Shown here: one piece after another, positions 52,601-64,000 of the stretch | How the letters are laid out: each line of letters begins with the position of its first letter | Position numbering within the stretch: the first letter of the stretch is position 1 | From: Calliopsis andreniformis | Taxonomy: Eukaryota > Arthropoda > Insecta > Hymenoptera > Andrenidae | Reading direction: 5' to 3' | NCBI RefSeq assembly: GCF_051401765.1 | Contig: NW_027480449.1 | Coordinates: 682,001-746,000 of the forward strand | Length of the DNA stretch: 64,000 nucleotides | Translations under genes and position numbers: made by a program | The notes under the pieces: model-generated | Seen by the model: only the letters and a program-made list of their open reading frames with translations | What the model was told of the DNA's origin: nothing | Database searches by the model: none

Positions 52601-54173
52601 TCAATCCTCAATTGTCAATACTCAATAGAATATCCTGAATTCTCATGATTCAATACTCAAACCTCAACACTCAACCCTCAATCCTCAATCCTCAATCCTC
52701 AATCCTCAATCCTCAATCCTCAATACTCAATCTTCAATCCGCAATACTCAATCTTCAATCCTCAATACTCAATCCTCAATCCTCAATCCTCATTCTTCAA
52801 TCCTCAACACCCAATCCTCAATCTTCAATCCTCAATCCTCAATCCTCAATTCTCAATCCTCAGTCCTCAATCCTCAGACCTCAAACATCAATACTTAACC
52901 CTCAGTCCTCGTCCTCAATCCACAACCCTCAATCCTCGATCCTCAATCTTCAATCGTCAATATTCAATCTTCAATCCACAATCCTCAATCCTCAACACTC
53001 AATCCTCAACCCTCAATTCTCAATACTCAATAGAATATCCAGAATTCTCAGGATTCAATACTCAAACCTCAACCCTCAACCCTCAATCCTCAATCCTCAA
53101 TCCTCAATCCTCAATCCTCAATCCTCAATACTCAATCTTCAATCCTCCATCCTCAATCCTCAATCCTCAATCCTCAATCCTCAATCGTCAGGCTTCAATC
53201 CTCAATACCCAATCCTCAGTCTTCAATTTTCAATCCTCAATCCTCAATTCTCAATCCTCAATCCTCAGACCTCAGACCTCAAACCTCAATCCCCAACCCT
53301 CAGCCCTCATCCTCATTCCTCAATCCTCAATCGTCAATCCTCAATCCTCAATCCTCAACCCTCAATCCTCAATGTTCAATCCTCAATACCCAATCCTCAG
53401 TCTTCAATCCTCAATCCACAATCCTCAATCTTCAATCCTCAATCCTCAGTCCTCAAACCTCAATTCTGAATCCTCAATCCTGAATCCTCAATCTTCAGCC
53501 ATCAGTCCTCAACAATCAGTTGTCATTCCTCAATCCTCAATAGAATATCCTCAATTCACAGCTTTCAATACTCAATAAGCAATCTGCAATCTTCCAACGT
53601 GTATCCACAAACATCAATTTTCACCACTCAACCCTCAGCACTCATTCCTCAATGTTCAATCCTCAATCCTCAGCTCTCAATCTTCGATCCTCAATACTGA
53701 ATCTTCAATCCTCAACCCTCAATACCCAATCCTCATTCCTCAATCTTCAATCCTCAATACTCAATCTTCAATCGTCCATCCTCAATCCTCAATCCTCAAT
53801 CCTCAATCCTCAATCGTCAGGCTTCAATCCTCAGTCCTCAATCCTCAATCCTCAATCCTCAATCTTCAATCCCCTATACTCAATCCTCAATCCTGAATCC
53901 TCAAACCTCAATCCTCAATCCTCAATCCTCAATTTTCAATCCTTAATACTCAATCTTCAATCCTCAATCCTCAATCCTCAATCCTCAATCCTCAATCCTC
54001 AATCCTCAATCCTCAATCCTCAATGCTCAATCCTCGATCCTCAATCCTCAACCCTCAAACTTCAAACCTCAATACTGAATCTGCAATCCTCAATCCTCAA
54101 TCCTCTATCCTCAATCCCCATTCTTCAATCCACAATACCCAATCCTCAATCTTCAATCCTCAATACTCAATCT
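49641..54173 (+). repeat. 6,538-bp duplication, copy 2
   Basis: Second copy of 43,103-47,633. It stops matching near 54,173, where CAATCTTCAATCC replaces CAATCTGCAATCC. The next higher-order unit (4,299 bp) begins within a few bases, so the same point was used twice in rearrangement. Confidence 0.9.
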
Positions 54174-54179
54174 TCAATC

Positions 54180-57100
54180 CTCAATCCTCAATCCTCAATC
54201 CTCAATCCTCATTCTTCAATCCTCAACACCCAATCCTCAATCTTCAATCCTCAATCCTCAATCCTCAATTCTCAATCCTCAGTCCTCAATCCTCTGACCT
54301 CAATACTCAACCATCGATCCTCAATTCCCAAAACTCAATAGAATATCCTGAATTCTCAGGATTCAATACTCAAACCTCAACACTCAACCCTCAATCCTCA
54401 ATCCTCAATCCTCAATCCTCAATCCTCAATCCTCAATACTCAATCTTCAATCCTCCATCCTCAATCCTCAATCGTCACGCTTCGATCCTCAATACCCAAT
54501 CCTCAGTCTTCAATTTTCAATCCTCAATCCTCAATTCTCAATCCTAAATAGTCAGTCCTCAGACCTCAAACCTCAATACCCAACCCTCAGCCCTCATCCT
54601 CATTCCTCAATCCTCAATATTCAATCCTCAATCCTCAATCCTCAACCCTCAATCCTCAATGTTCAATCCTCAATACCCAATCCTCAGTCTTCAATCCTCA
54701 ATCCACAATCCTCAATCTTCAAACATCAATCCTCAGTCCTCAAACGTCAATTCTGAATCCTCAATACTGAATCCTCAATCTTCAGCCCTCAGTCCTCAAC
54801 AATTAGTTGTCATTCCTCAATCCTCAATAGAATATCCTCAATTCACAGCTTTCAATCCTCAATCCTCAATCCTCAATCCTCAATCCTCAATCCTCAATCC
54901 TCTGTCCTCAAACCTCAATCCTGAATCCTCAATACTGAATCCACAATCTTCAGCACTCAGTCCTCAACAATCAGTTGTGAATCCTCAATCCTCATTAGAA
55001 TGTCATCAATTCACAGTTTTCAATACTCAATACTCAATCTGCAATCTTCAAATCTCTATCCACAAACATCAATTCTCATCACTCAACCCTCAACACTCCG
55101 TCCCCAATCCTCAATCTTCAATCCTCAATCCTCAATCCTCAATTTTCAATCCTCAATACTCAATCTTCAATCCCCAAATCTCAATCCTCAATCCTCAATC
55201 CTCAGTCCTCAATCCACAATCCTCAATCTTCAAACCTCAATCCTCAATCCTCAATTCTCACTCCTCAATACTCAATCCTCAATCGTCAATCCTCAATCCC
55301 TAATCCTCAATCTTCAATTCTCAATCCTCAATCCTCAATCCTCATTCTTCAATCCTCAATACCCAATCCTCAATCTTCAATCGTCAATCCTCAATCCTCA
55401 ATTCTCAATCCTCAATCCTCAATCCACAGACCTCAATCCTCAATCTTCAATCCTCAACACTCAATCTTCAATCCCCAATCCTCAATCCTCAATCCACAAT
55501 CCACATTCTTCAATCCTCAACACCCAATCCTCAATCTTCAATCCTCAATCCTCAATCCTCAATTCTCAATCCTCAATCCTCATTCCTCAGACCTCAAACA
55601 TCAACACTCAACCCTCAGTCCACGTCCTCAATCCACAACCCTCAATCCTCGATCCTCAATCTTCAATCATCAATATTCAATCTTCAATCCTCAATCCTCA
55701 ACACTCAATCCTCAATCCTCAATCCTCAATCCTCAATCCTCAATACTCAACCATCAACACTCAATTCTCAATACTCAATAGAATATCCAGAACTCTCAGG
55801 ATTCAATACTCAAACCTCAACACTCAGTCCTCAATCCTCAATCCTCAATCCTCAATCTTCAATCCCCTATACTCAATCCTCAATCCTGAATCCTCAAACC
55901 TCAATCCTCAATCCTCAATCCTCAATTTTCAATCCTTAATACTCAATCTTCAAACCTCAATCCTCAATCCTCAATCCTCAATCCTCAATCCTCATTCTAC
56001 AATCCTCAATACCCAATCCTCAATCTTCAATCCTCAATCCTCAATCCTCAATTCTCAATCCCCAATCCTCAGTCCTCAGTCCTCAAACCTCAATCCTCAA
56101 CCCTCAGTCCTCATTCTCAATCCTCAATCCTCAATTCTCGGTCCTCAGCCCTCAAGCCTCAATCCTCAACCCTCAGACCTCATCCTCAATCCTCAGCTAT
56201 CAATCCTCAATCCTCAATCTTCAATCCTCAATACTCAACCTTCAATCCTCAATCCTCAGTCCTCAAACCTCAATTCTGAATCATCAATACTCAATCTTCA
56301 ATCCTCAATACTCAGTCCTCAATACACAACTATCAGCCCTCAATTCTCAATACTCAATCCTCATTCCTCAATCTTGAATCCTCAATACTCAACCTTCAAT
56401 CCTCAATCCTCAATCCTCAATCCTCAATGCTCAATCCTCGATCCTCAATCCTCAACCCTCAAACTTCAAACCTCAATACTGAATCTGCAATCCTCAATCC
56501 TCAATCCTCTATCCTCAATCCCCATTCTTCAATCCACAATACCCAATCCTCAATCTTCAATCCTCAATACTCAATCTTCAATCCTCAATCCTCAATCCTC
56601 AATCCTCAATCCTCATTCTTCAATCCTCAACACCCAATCCTCAATCTTCAATCCTCAATCCTCAATCCTCAATTCTCAATCCTCAGTCCTCAATCCTCTG
56701 ACCTCAATACTCAACCATCGATCCTCAATTCTCAAAACTCAATAGAATATCCTGAATTCTCAGGATTCAATACTCAAACCTCAACACTCAACCCTCAATC
56801 CTCAATCCTCAATCCTCAATCCTCAATCCTCAATCCTCAATACTCAATCTTCAATCCTCCATCCTCAATCCTCAATCGTCACGCTTCAATCCTCAATACC
56901 CAATCCTCAGTCTTCAATTTTCAATCCTCAATCCTCAATTCTCAATCCTAAATAGTCAGTCCTCAGACCTCAAACCTCAATACCCAACCCTCAGCCCTCA
57001 TCCTCATTCCTCAATCCTCAATATTCAATCCTCAATCCTCAATCCTCAACCCTCAATCCTCAATGTTCAATCCTCAATACCCAATCCTCAGTCTTCAATC

Positions 57101-58478
57101 CTCAATCCACAATCCTCAATCTTCAAACATCAATCCTCAGTCCTCAAACGTCAATTCTGAATCCTCAATACTGAATCCTCAATCTTTAGCCCTCAGTCCT
57201 CAACAATTAGTTGTCATTCCTCAATCCTCAATAGAATATCCTCAATTCACAGCTTTCAATCCTCAATCCTCAATCCTCAATCCTCAATCCTCAATCCTCA
57301 ATCCTCTGCCCTCAAACCTCAATCCTGAATCCTCAATACTGAATCCACAATCTTCAGCACTCAGTCCTCAACAATCAGTTGTGAATCCTCAATCCTCATT
57401 AGAATGTCATCAATTCACAGTTTTCAATACTCAATACTCAATATGCAATCTTCAAATCTCTATCCACAAACATCAATTCTCATCACTCAACCCTCAACAC
57501 TCCGTCCCCAATCCTCAATCTTCAATCCTCAATCCTCAATCCTCAATTTTCAATCCTCAATACTCAATCTTCAATCCCCAAAGCTCAATCCTCAATCCTC
57601 AATCCTCAGTCCTCAATCCACAATCCTCAATCTTCAAACCTCAATCCTCAATCCTCAATTCTCACTCCTCAATACTCAATCCTCAATCGTCAATCCTCAA
57701 TCCCCAATCCTCAATCTTCAATTCTCAATCCTCAATCCTCAATCCTCATTCTTCAATCCTCAATACCCAATCCTCAATCTTCAATCGTCAATCCTCAATC
57801 CTCAATTCTCAATCCTCAATCCTCAATCCACAGACCTCAATCCTCAATCTTCAATCCTCAACACTCAATCTTCAATCCCCAATCCTCAATCCTCAATCCA
57901 CAATCCACATTCTTCAATCCTCAACACCCAATCCTCAATCTTCAATCCTCAATCCTCAATCCTCAATTCTCAATCCTCAATCCTCATTCCTCAGACCTCA
58001 AACATCAACACTCAACCCTCAGTCCACGTCCTCAATCCACAACCCTCAATCCTCGATCCTCAATCTTCAATCATCAATATTCAATCTTCAATCCTCAATC
58101 CTCAATCCTCAATCCTCAACCTTCAATCACCAATACTCAATCTTCAATCCCCAATCCTCAATCCTCAATCCACAATCCTCATTCTTCAATCCTCAACACC
58201 CAATCCTCAATCTTCAATCCTCAATACTCAATCCTCAATCCTCAATTCCCACTCCTCAATACTCAATCCTCAATCGTCAATCCTCAATCCCCAATGCTCA
58301 ATCTTCAGTTCTCAATCCTCAATCCTCAATCCTCATTCTTCAATCCTCAATACCCAGTCCTCAATACCCAATCCTCAATCTTCAATCGTCAATCCTCAAT
58401 CCTCAATTCTCAATCCTCAATCCTCAATCCACAGACCTCAATCCTCAATCTTCAATCCTCAATACTCAATCTTCAATC
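54180..58478 (+). repeat. 4,299-bp tandem unit, copy 1 (2,404 + 1,895 sub-units)
   Basis: Repeats at +4,299 (614 x 7 + 1). It contains two related sub-units, 2,404 and 1,895 bp, shown by the CTCTGACCTCAATACTCAAC variant near 54,293 and 56,696. The sub-units differ by CAATTCCCAAAAC against CAATTCTCAAAAC. Confidence 0.88.
54345..54362. repeat. Inverted repeat ATCCTGA-ATTC-TCAGGAT (representative of 16 copies)
   Basis: Seven-base arms with a four-base spacer, preceded by CAATAGAAT and followed by TCAATACTCAAACC. Copies start at 44491, 45432, 46094, 46499, 48107, 51029, 51970, 52632, 53037, 54345, 55785, 56749, 58644, 60084, 61048 and 63068. Spacer variants are ATTC, AATC and ACTC. Arms are perfect in most copies; exceptions are GTCCTGA/TCGGGAT (G-T pairs in a hairpin), ATCCAGA and TCATGAT, each with one mismatch. 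Confidence 0.85.
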
Positions 58479-61400
58479 CCCAATCCTCAATCCTCAATCC
58501 TCAATCCTCATTCTTCAATCCTCAACACCCAATCCTCAATCTTCAATCCTCAATCCTCAATCCTCAATTCTCAATCCTCAGTCCTCAATCCTCTGACCTC
58601 AATACTCAACCATCGATCCTCAATTCCCAAAACTCAATAGAATATCCTGAATTCTCAGGATTCAATACTCAAACCTCAACACTCAACCCTCAATCCTCAA
58701 TCCTCAATCCTCAATCCTCAATCCTCAATCCTCAATACTCAATCTTCAATCCTCCATCCTCAATCCTCAATCGTCACGCTTCGATCCTCAATACCCAATC
58801 CTCAGTCTTCAATTTTCAATCCTCAATCCTCAATTCTCAATCCTAAATAGTCAGTCCTCAGACCTCAAACCTCAATACCTAACCCTCAGCCCTCATCCTC
58901 ATTCCTCAATCCTCAATATTCAATCCTCAATCCTCAATCCTCAACCCTCAATCCTCAATGTTCAATCCTCAATACCCAATCCTCAGTCTTCAATCCTCAA
59001 TCCACAATCCTCAATCTTCAAACATCAATCCTCAGTCCTCAAACGTCAATTCTGAATCCTCAATACTGAATCCTCAATCTTCAGCCCTCAGTCCTCAACA
59101 ATTAGTTGTCATTCCTCAATCCTCAATAGAATATCCTCAATTCACAGCTTTCAATCCTCAATCCTCAATCCTCAATCCTCAATCCTCAATCCTCAATCCT
59201 CTGTCCTCAAACCTCAATCCTGAATCCTCAATACTGAATCCACAATCTTCAGCACTCAGTCCTCAACAATCAGTTGTGAATCCTCAATCCTCATTAGAAT
59301 GTCATCAATTCACAGTTTTCAATACTCAATACTCAATCTGCAATCTTCAAATCTCTATCCACAAACATCAATTCTCATCACTCAACCCTCAACACTCCGT
59401 CCCCAATCCTCAATCTTCAATCCTCAATCCTCAATCCTCAATTTTCAATCCTCAATACTCAATCTTCAATCCCCAAATCTCAATCCTCAATCCTCAATCC
59501 TCAGTCCTCAATCCACAATCCTCAATCTTCAAACCTCAATCCTCAATCCTCAATTCTCACTCCTCAATACTCAATCCTCAATCGTCAATCCTCAATCCCT
59601 AATCCTCAATCTTCAATTCTCAATCCTCAATCCTCAATCCTCATTCTTCAATCCTCAATACCCAATCCTCAATCTTCAATCGTCAATCCTCAATCCTCAA
59701 TTCTCAATCCTCAATCCTCAATCCACAGACCTCAATCCTCAATCTTCAATCCTCAACACTCAATCTTCAATCCCCAATCCTCAATCCTCAATCCACAATC
59801 CACATTCTTCAATCCTCAACACCCAATCCTCAATCTTCAATCCTCAATCCTCAATCCTCAATTCTCAATCCTCAATCCTCATTCCTCAGACCTCAAACAT
59901 CAACACTCAACCCTCAGTCCACGTCCTCAATCCACAACCCTCAATCCTCGATCCTCAATCTTCAATCATCAATATTCAATCTTCAATCCTCAATCCTCAA
60001 CACTCAATCCTCAATCCTCAATCCTCAATCCTCAATCCTCAATACTCAACCATCAACACTCAATTCTCAATACTCAATAGAATATCCAGAACTCTCAGGA
60101 TTCAATACTCAAACCTCAACACTCAGTCCTCAATCCTCAATCCTCAATCCTCAATCTTCAATCCCCTATACTCAATCCTCAATCCTGAATCCTCAAACCT
60201 CAATCCTCAATCCTCAATCCTCAATTTTCAATCCTTAATACTCAATCTTCAAACCTCAATCCTCAATCCTCAATCCTCAATCCTCAATCCTCATTCTACA
60301 ATCCTCAATACCCAATCCTCAATCTTCAATCCTCAATCCTCAATCCTCAATTCTCAATCCCCAATCCTCAGTCCTCAGTCCTCAAACCTCAATCCTCAAC
60401 CCTCAGTCCTCATTCTCAATCCTCAATCCTCAATTCTCGGTCCTCAGCCCTCAAGCCTCAATCCTCAACCCTCAGACCTCATCCTCAATCCTCAGCTATC
60501 AATCCTCAATCCTCAATCTTCAATCCTCAATACTCAACCTTCAATCCTCAATCCTCAGTCCTCAAACCTCAATTCTGAATCATCAATACTCAATCTTCAA
60601 TCCTCAATACTCAGTCCTCAATACACAACTATCAGCCCTCAATTCTCAATACTCAATCCTCATTCCTCAATCTTCAATCCTCAATACTCAACCTTCAATC
60701 CTCAATCCTCAATCCTCAATCCTCAATGCTCAATCCTCGATCCTCAATCCTCAACCCTCAAACTTCAAACCTCAATACTGAATCTGCAATCCTCAATCCT
60801 CAATCCTCTATCCTCAATCCCCATTCTTCAATCCACAATACCCAATCCTCAATCTTCAATCCTCAATACTCAATCTTCAATCCTCAATCCTCAATCCTCA
60901 ATCCTCAATCCTCATTCTTCAATCCTCAACACCCAATCCTCAATCTTCAATCCTCAATCCTCAATCCTCAATTCTCAATCCTCAGTCCTCAATCCTCTGA
61001 CCTCAATACTCAACCATCGATCCTCAATTCTCAAAACTCAATAGAATATCCTGAATTCTCAGGATTCAATACTCAAACCTCAACACTCAACCCTCAATCC
61101 TCAATCCTCAATCCTCAATCCTCAATCCTCAATCCTCAATACTCAATCTTCAATCCTCCATCCTCAATCCTCAATCGTCACGCTTCAATCCTCAATACCC
61201 AATCCTCAGTCTTCAATTTTCAATCCTCAATCCTCAATTCTCAATCCTAAATAGTCAGTCCTCAGACCTCAAACCTCAATACCCAACCCTCAGCCCTCAT
61301 CCTCATTCCTCAATCCTCAATATTCAATCCTCAATCCTCAATCCTCAACCCTCAATCCTCAATGTTCAATCCTCAATACCCAATCCTCAGTCTTCAATCC

Positions 61401-62770
61401 TCAATCCACAATCCTCAATCTTCAAACATCAATCCTCAGTCCTCAAACGTCAATTCTGAATCCTCAATACTGAATCCTCAATCTTTAGCCCTCAGTCCTC
61501 AACAATTAGTTGTCATTCCTCAATCCTCAATAGAATATCCTCAATTCACAGCTTTCAATCCTCAATCCTCAATCCTCAATCCTCAATCCTCAATCCTCTG
61601 TCCTCAAACCTCAATCCTGAATCCTCAATACTGAATCCACAATCTTCAGCACTCAGTCCTCAACAATCAGTTGTGAATCCTCAATCCTCATTAGAATGTC
61701 ATCAATTCACAGTTTTCAATACTCAATACTCAATATGCAATCTTCAAATCTCTATCCACAAACATCAATTCTCATCACTCAACCCTCAACACTCCGTCCC
61801 CAATCCTCAATCTTCAATCCTCAATCCTCAATCCTCAATTTTCAATCCTCAATACTCAATCTTCAATCCCCAAAGCTCAATCCTCAATCCTCAATCCTCA
61901 GTCCTCAATCCACAATCCTCAATCTTCAAACCTCAATCCTCAATCCTCAATTCTCACTCCTCAATACTCAATCCTCAATCGTCAATCCTCAATCCCCAAT
62001 CCTCAATCTTCAATTCTCAATCCTCAATCCTCAATCCTCATTCTTCAATCCTCAATACCCAATCCTCAATCTTCAATCGTCAATCCTCAATCCTCAATTC
62101 TCAATCCTCAATCCTCAATCCACAGACCTCAATCCTCAATCTTCAATCCTCAACACTCAATCTTCAATCCCCAATCCTCAATCCTCAATCCACAATCCAC
62201 ATTCTTCAATCCTCAACACCCAATCCTCAATCTTCAATCCTCAATCCTCAATCCTCAATTCTCAATCCTCAATCCTCATTCCTCAGACCTCAAACATCAA
62301 CACTCAACCCTCAGTCCACGTCCTCAATCCACAACCCTCAATCCTCGATCCTCAATCTTCAATCATCAATATTCAATCTTCAATCCTCAATCCTCAATCC
62401 TCAATCCTCAACCTTCAATCACCAATACTCAATCTTCAATCCCCAATCCTCAATCCTCAATCCACAATCCTCATTCTTCAATCCTCAACACCCAATCCTC
62501 AATCTTCAATCCTCAATACTCAATCCTCAATCCTCAATTCCCACTCCTCAATACTCAATCCTCAATCGTCAATCCTCAATCCCCAATGCTCAATCTTCAG
62601 TTCTCAATCCTCAATCCTCAATCCTCATTCTTCAATCCTCAATACCCAGTCCTCAATACCCAATCCTCAATCTTCAATCGTCAATCCTCAATCCTCAATT
62701 CTCAATCCTCAATCCTCAATCCACAGACCTCAATCCAAAATCTTCAATCCTCAATACTCAATCTTCAATC
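58479..62770 (+). repeat. 4,299-bp tandem unit, copy 2 (one heptamer shorter)
   Basis: Matches copy 1 at +4,299 up to about 61,580. There a run of identical heptamers is one repeat shorter, and the offset is 4,292 from that point on. One substitution is seen near 60,674 (CAATCTTCAATCC against CAATCTTGAATCC at 56,375). Confidence 0.88.
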
Positions 62771-64000
62771 CCCAATCCTCAATCCTCAATCCACAATCCT
62801 CATTCTTCAATCCTCAACACCCAATCCTCAATCTTCAGTCCTCAATCCTCAATCCTCAATTATCAACCCTCAATCCTCAATCCTCAGACCTCAAACATCA
62901 ACACTCAACCCTCAGCCCTCGTCCTCAATCCACAACCCTCAATCCTCGATCCTCAATCTTCAATCATCAATATTCAATCTTCAATCCTCATTCCTCAATC
63001 CTCAACACTCAAACCTCAATCCTCATTACTCAACTATCAATCCCCAATTCTCAATACTCAATAGAATATCCTGAAATCTCAGGATTAAATACTCAAACCT
63101 CAACCCTCAACCATCAGCCCTCATCCTCAATCCTCAATCCTCAATCCTCGATCCTCAATATTCAATCCACAGTACTCAATCTTCAATCCTCAATCCTCAA
63201 TCCTCAATCCTCAATCCTCAACCCTCAGTCCTCATACTCAATTTTCAATTCTCAATCCTCAATCCTCAATCCTCAATCTTCAATCCTCAATAATGGATCT
63301 CCAATCCTAGATCCTCAATCCCCAATCCTCAATCCTCAATCCTCATTATTCAATCCTCAATACCCAATCCTCAATCTTCAATCCTCAATCCTCTATCCTC
63401 AATTCTCAATCATCAATTCTCAGTCCTCAGCCCTCAAACCTCAACGCTCAACCCTCAGCCCTCATCCTCAATCCTCAATACTCAATCCTCAATCCTCAAT
63501 CTTCAATCCTCAATCCTCAATCCTCAATCCTCAATCCTCATTCTTCAATCCTCAATACACAATCCTCAATCTTCAATCCTCAATCCTCAGTCCTCAAACC
63601 TCAAACCTCAATCTTCAATCCTCAATACTCAATCTTCAATCCTCCGTCCTCAATCCTCAATCCTCAATCCTCAATCCTCAATCGTCAGGCTTCAATCCTC
63701 AATAATGGATCTCCAATCCTAGATCCTCAATCCCCAATCCTCAATCCTCAATCCTCATTCTTCAATCCTCAATACCCAATCCTCAATCTTCAATCCTCAA
63801 TCCTCTATCCCCAATTCTCAATCATCAATCCTCAGTCCTCAGCCCTCAAACATCAACGCTCAACCCTCAGCCCTCATCCTCAATCCTCAATACTCAATCC
63901 TGAATCCTCAATCTTCAATCCTCAATCCTCAATCCTCAATCCTCAATCCTCAATCCTCAATCCTCAATCCTCATTCTTCAATCCTCAATACCCAATCCTC
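62771..64000 (+). repeat. Right tail of the heptamer window, re-using 44.4-45.3 kb sequence
   Basis: After a short start of a third 4.3-kb unit the sequence switches near 62,840. From about 63,020 it follows the 44,450-45,050 pattern, including GAATATCCTGAAATCTCAGG and the AATAATGGATCTCC variant. It then repeats about 410 bases later (63,703). Confidence 0.8.

Larger units (their letters stand above)
42781..64000 (+). repeat. Heptamer satellite array, consensus TCAATCC
   Basis: The sequence is a degenerate tandem array of TCAATCC with frequent variants TCAATAC, TCAATCT, TCATTCT, TCAGTCC, TCAACCC and CCAATCC. The plus strand is almost free of G and the minus strand reads GGATTGA. All three plus frames translate to the same cycle (S-I-L-N-P-Q-S) because 7 and 3 share no factor. 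All minus frames of the consensus meet TGA every 21 bases. Stops in the plus frames come from CTTAATCC, CAATAGAAT and CAATAATC variants, so open frames reach only a few hundred codons. I see no gene in it. It continues past the window end. Confidence 0.97.

Noticed and set aside
57404..63705. Ser/Asn/Pro/Gln-rich frames (SILNPQS) of up to 669 codons in the heptamer array
   Set aside because: All three plus frames give the same cycle by arithmetic, stops occur every few hundred codons at array variants, and overlapping frames in the same place are equally long.
42781..64000. Telomeric or telomere-like repeat
   Set aside because: GGATTGA does not match TTAGGG-type or other known telomere repeats I can name, the array is highly degenerate, and it continues in higher-order units rather than as a uniform terminal run.
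1..64000. CRISPR array
   Set aside because: Repeats are contiguous with no unique spacers of constant length, and no cas-like gene is present.
1..64000. tRNA, rRNA or small RNA genes, transposon ends, target-site duplications, promoters
   Set aside because: No cloverleaf, conserved rRNA segment, terminal inverted repeat with a transposase, long terminal repeat or poly-A tail was seen. Every base examined belongs to one of the two arrays.

Overview
The whole window is satellite DNA. Two unrelated tandem-repeat arrays lie directly against each other at about 42,780, and I found no unique sequence, RNA gene, mobile element or recognisable conventional gene. Tens of kilobases of higher-order repeat with near-identical multi-kilobase segmental copies point to a eukaryotic nuclear genome, probably an animal assembled from long reads. 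I cannot name a species or clade. Both arrays run off the window ends, so their true sizes are unknown.

Region 1 (1-42,780) is built from six-base steps in which every second triplet is CTG; its commonest 18-bp form is CTCCTGACACTGACACTG. One plus-strand frame reads as an Ala-Pro-Asp-Thr polypeptide (A-P-D-T-D-T) with GAC, ACT, GCT and CCT codons and protein-like variants such as PENAP, VPNIAAD and TPEIAAVTDTSP. I met no stop in this frame, but it has no ATG, so it could be expressed only from an exon outside the window. A conserved marker block (peptide TPEI[A/D]AVTDTSPVTAP) occurs 42 times. Of the 41 spacings between markers, 35 are exact multiples of 6. The six exceptions each span one copy of a junction that shifts the frame by -1. 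The markers divide the array into a reused set of modules (240, 510, 582, 684, 810, 996, 1218 and 1908 bp) arranged in nested duplications: a 1,194-bp pair, a ~5.7-kb pair, a 1,506-bp pair, and dispersed copies at offsets of 7,346-7,472 and 9,392-9,548 bp.

Region 2 (42,781-64,000) is a degenerate heptamer array, consensus TCAATCC, almost free of G on the plus strand. Because 7 is not a multiple of 3, all three plus frames give the same heptapeptide cycle (S-I-L-N-P-Q-S), and every minus frame of the consensus has a stop each 21 bp. Its long plus-strand frames are therefore a by-product of the repeat. It is organised as a 6,538-bp (934 x 7) duplication (43,103-54,173), then a 4,299-bp tandem pair (54,180-62,770) made of alternating 2,404- and 1,895-bp sub-units, then a tail re-using pieces seen near 44.5 kb. 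The few G-containing variants gather in short inverted repeats (ATCCTGA/TCAGGAT, 16 copies; GGATCT/AGATCC, 4 copies) and in nine copies of a degenerate island.

No set of genes working together can be described. The most notable points are the latent acidic Ala-Pro-Asp-Thr frame of region 1, which suggests the array grew from a coding repeat, the recurring -1 junction that breaks it, the direct abutment of two arrays with different periods, and the inverted-repeat islands in the G-poor heptamer array.
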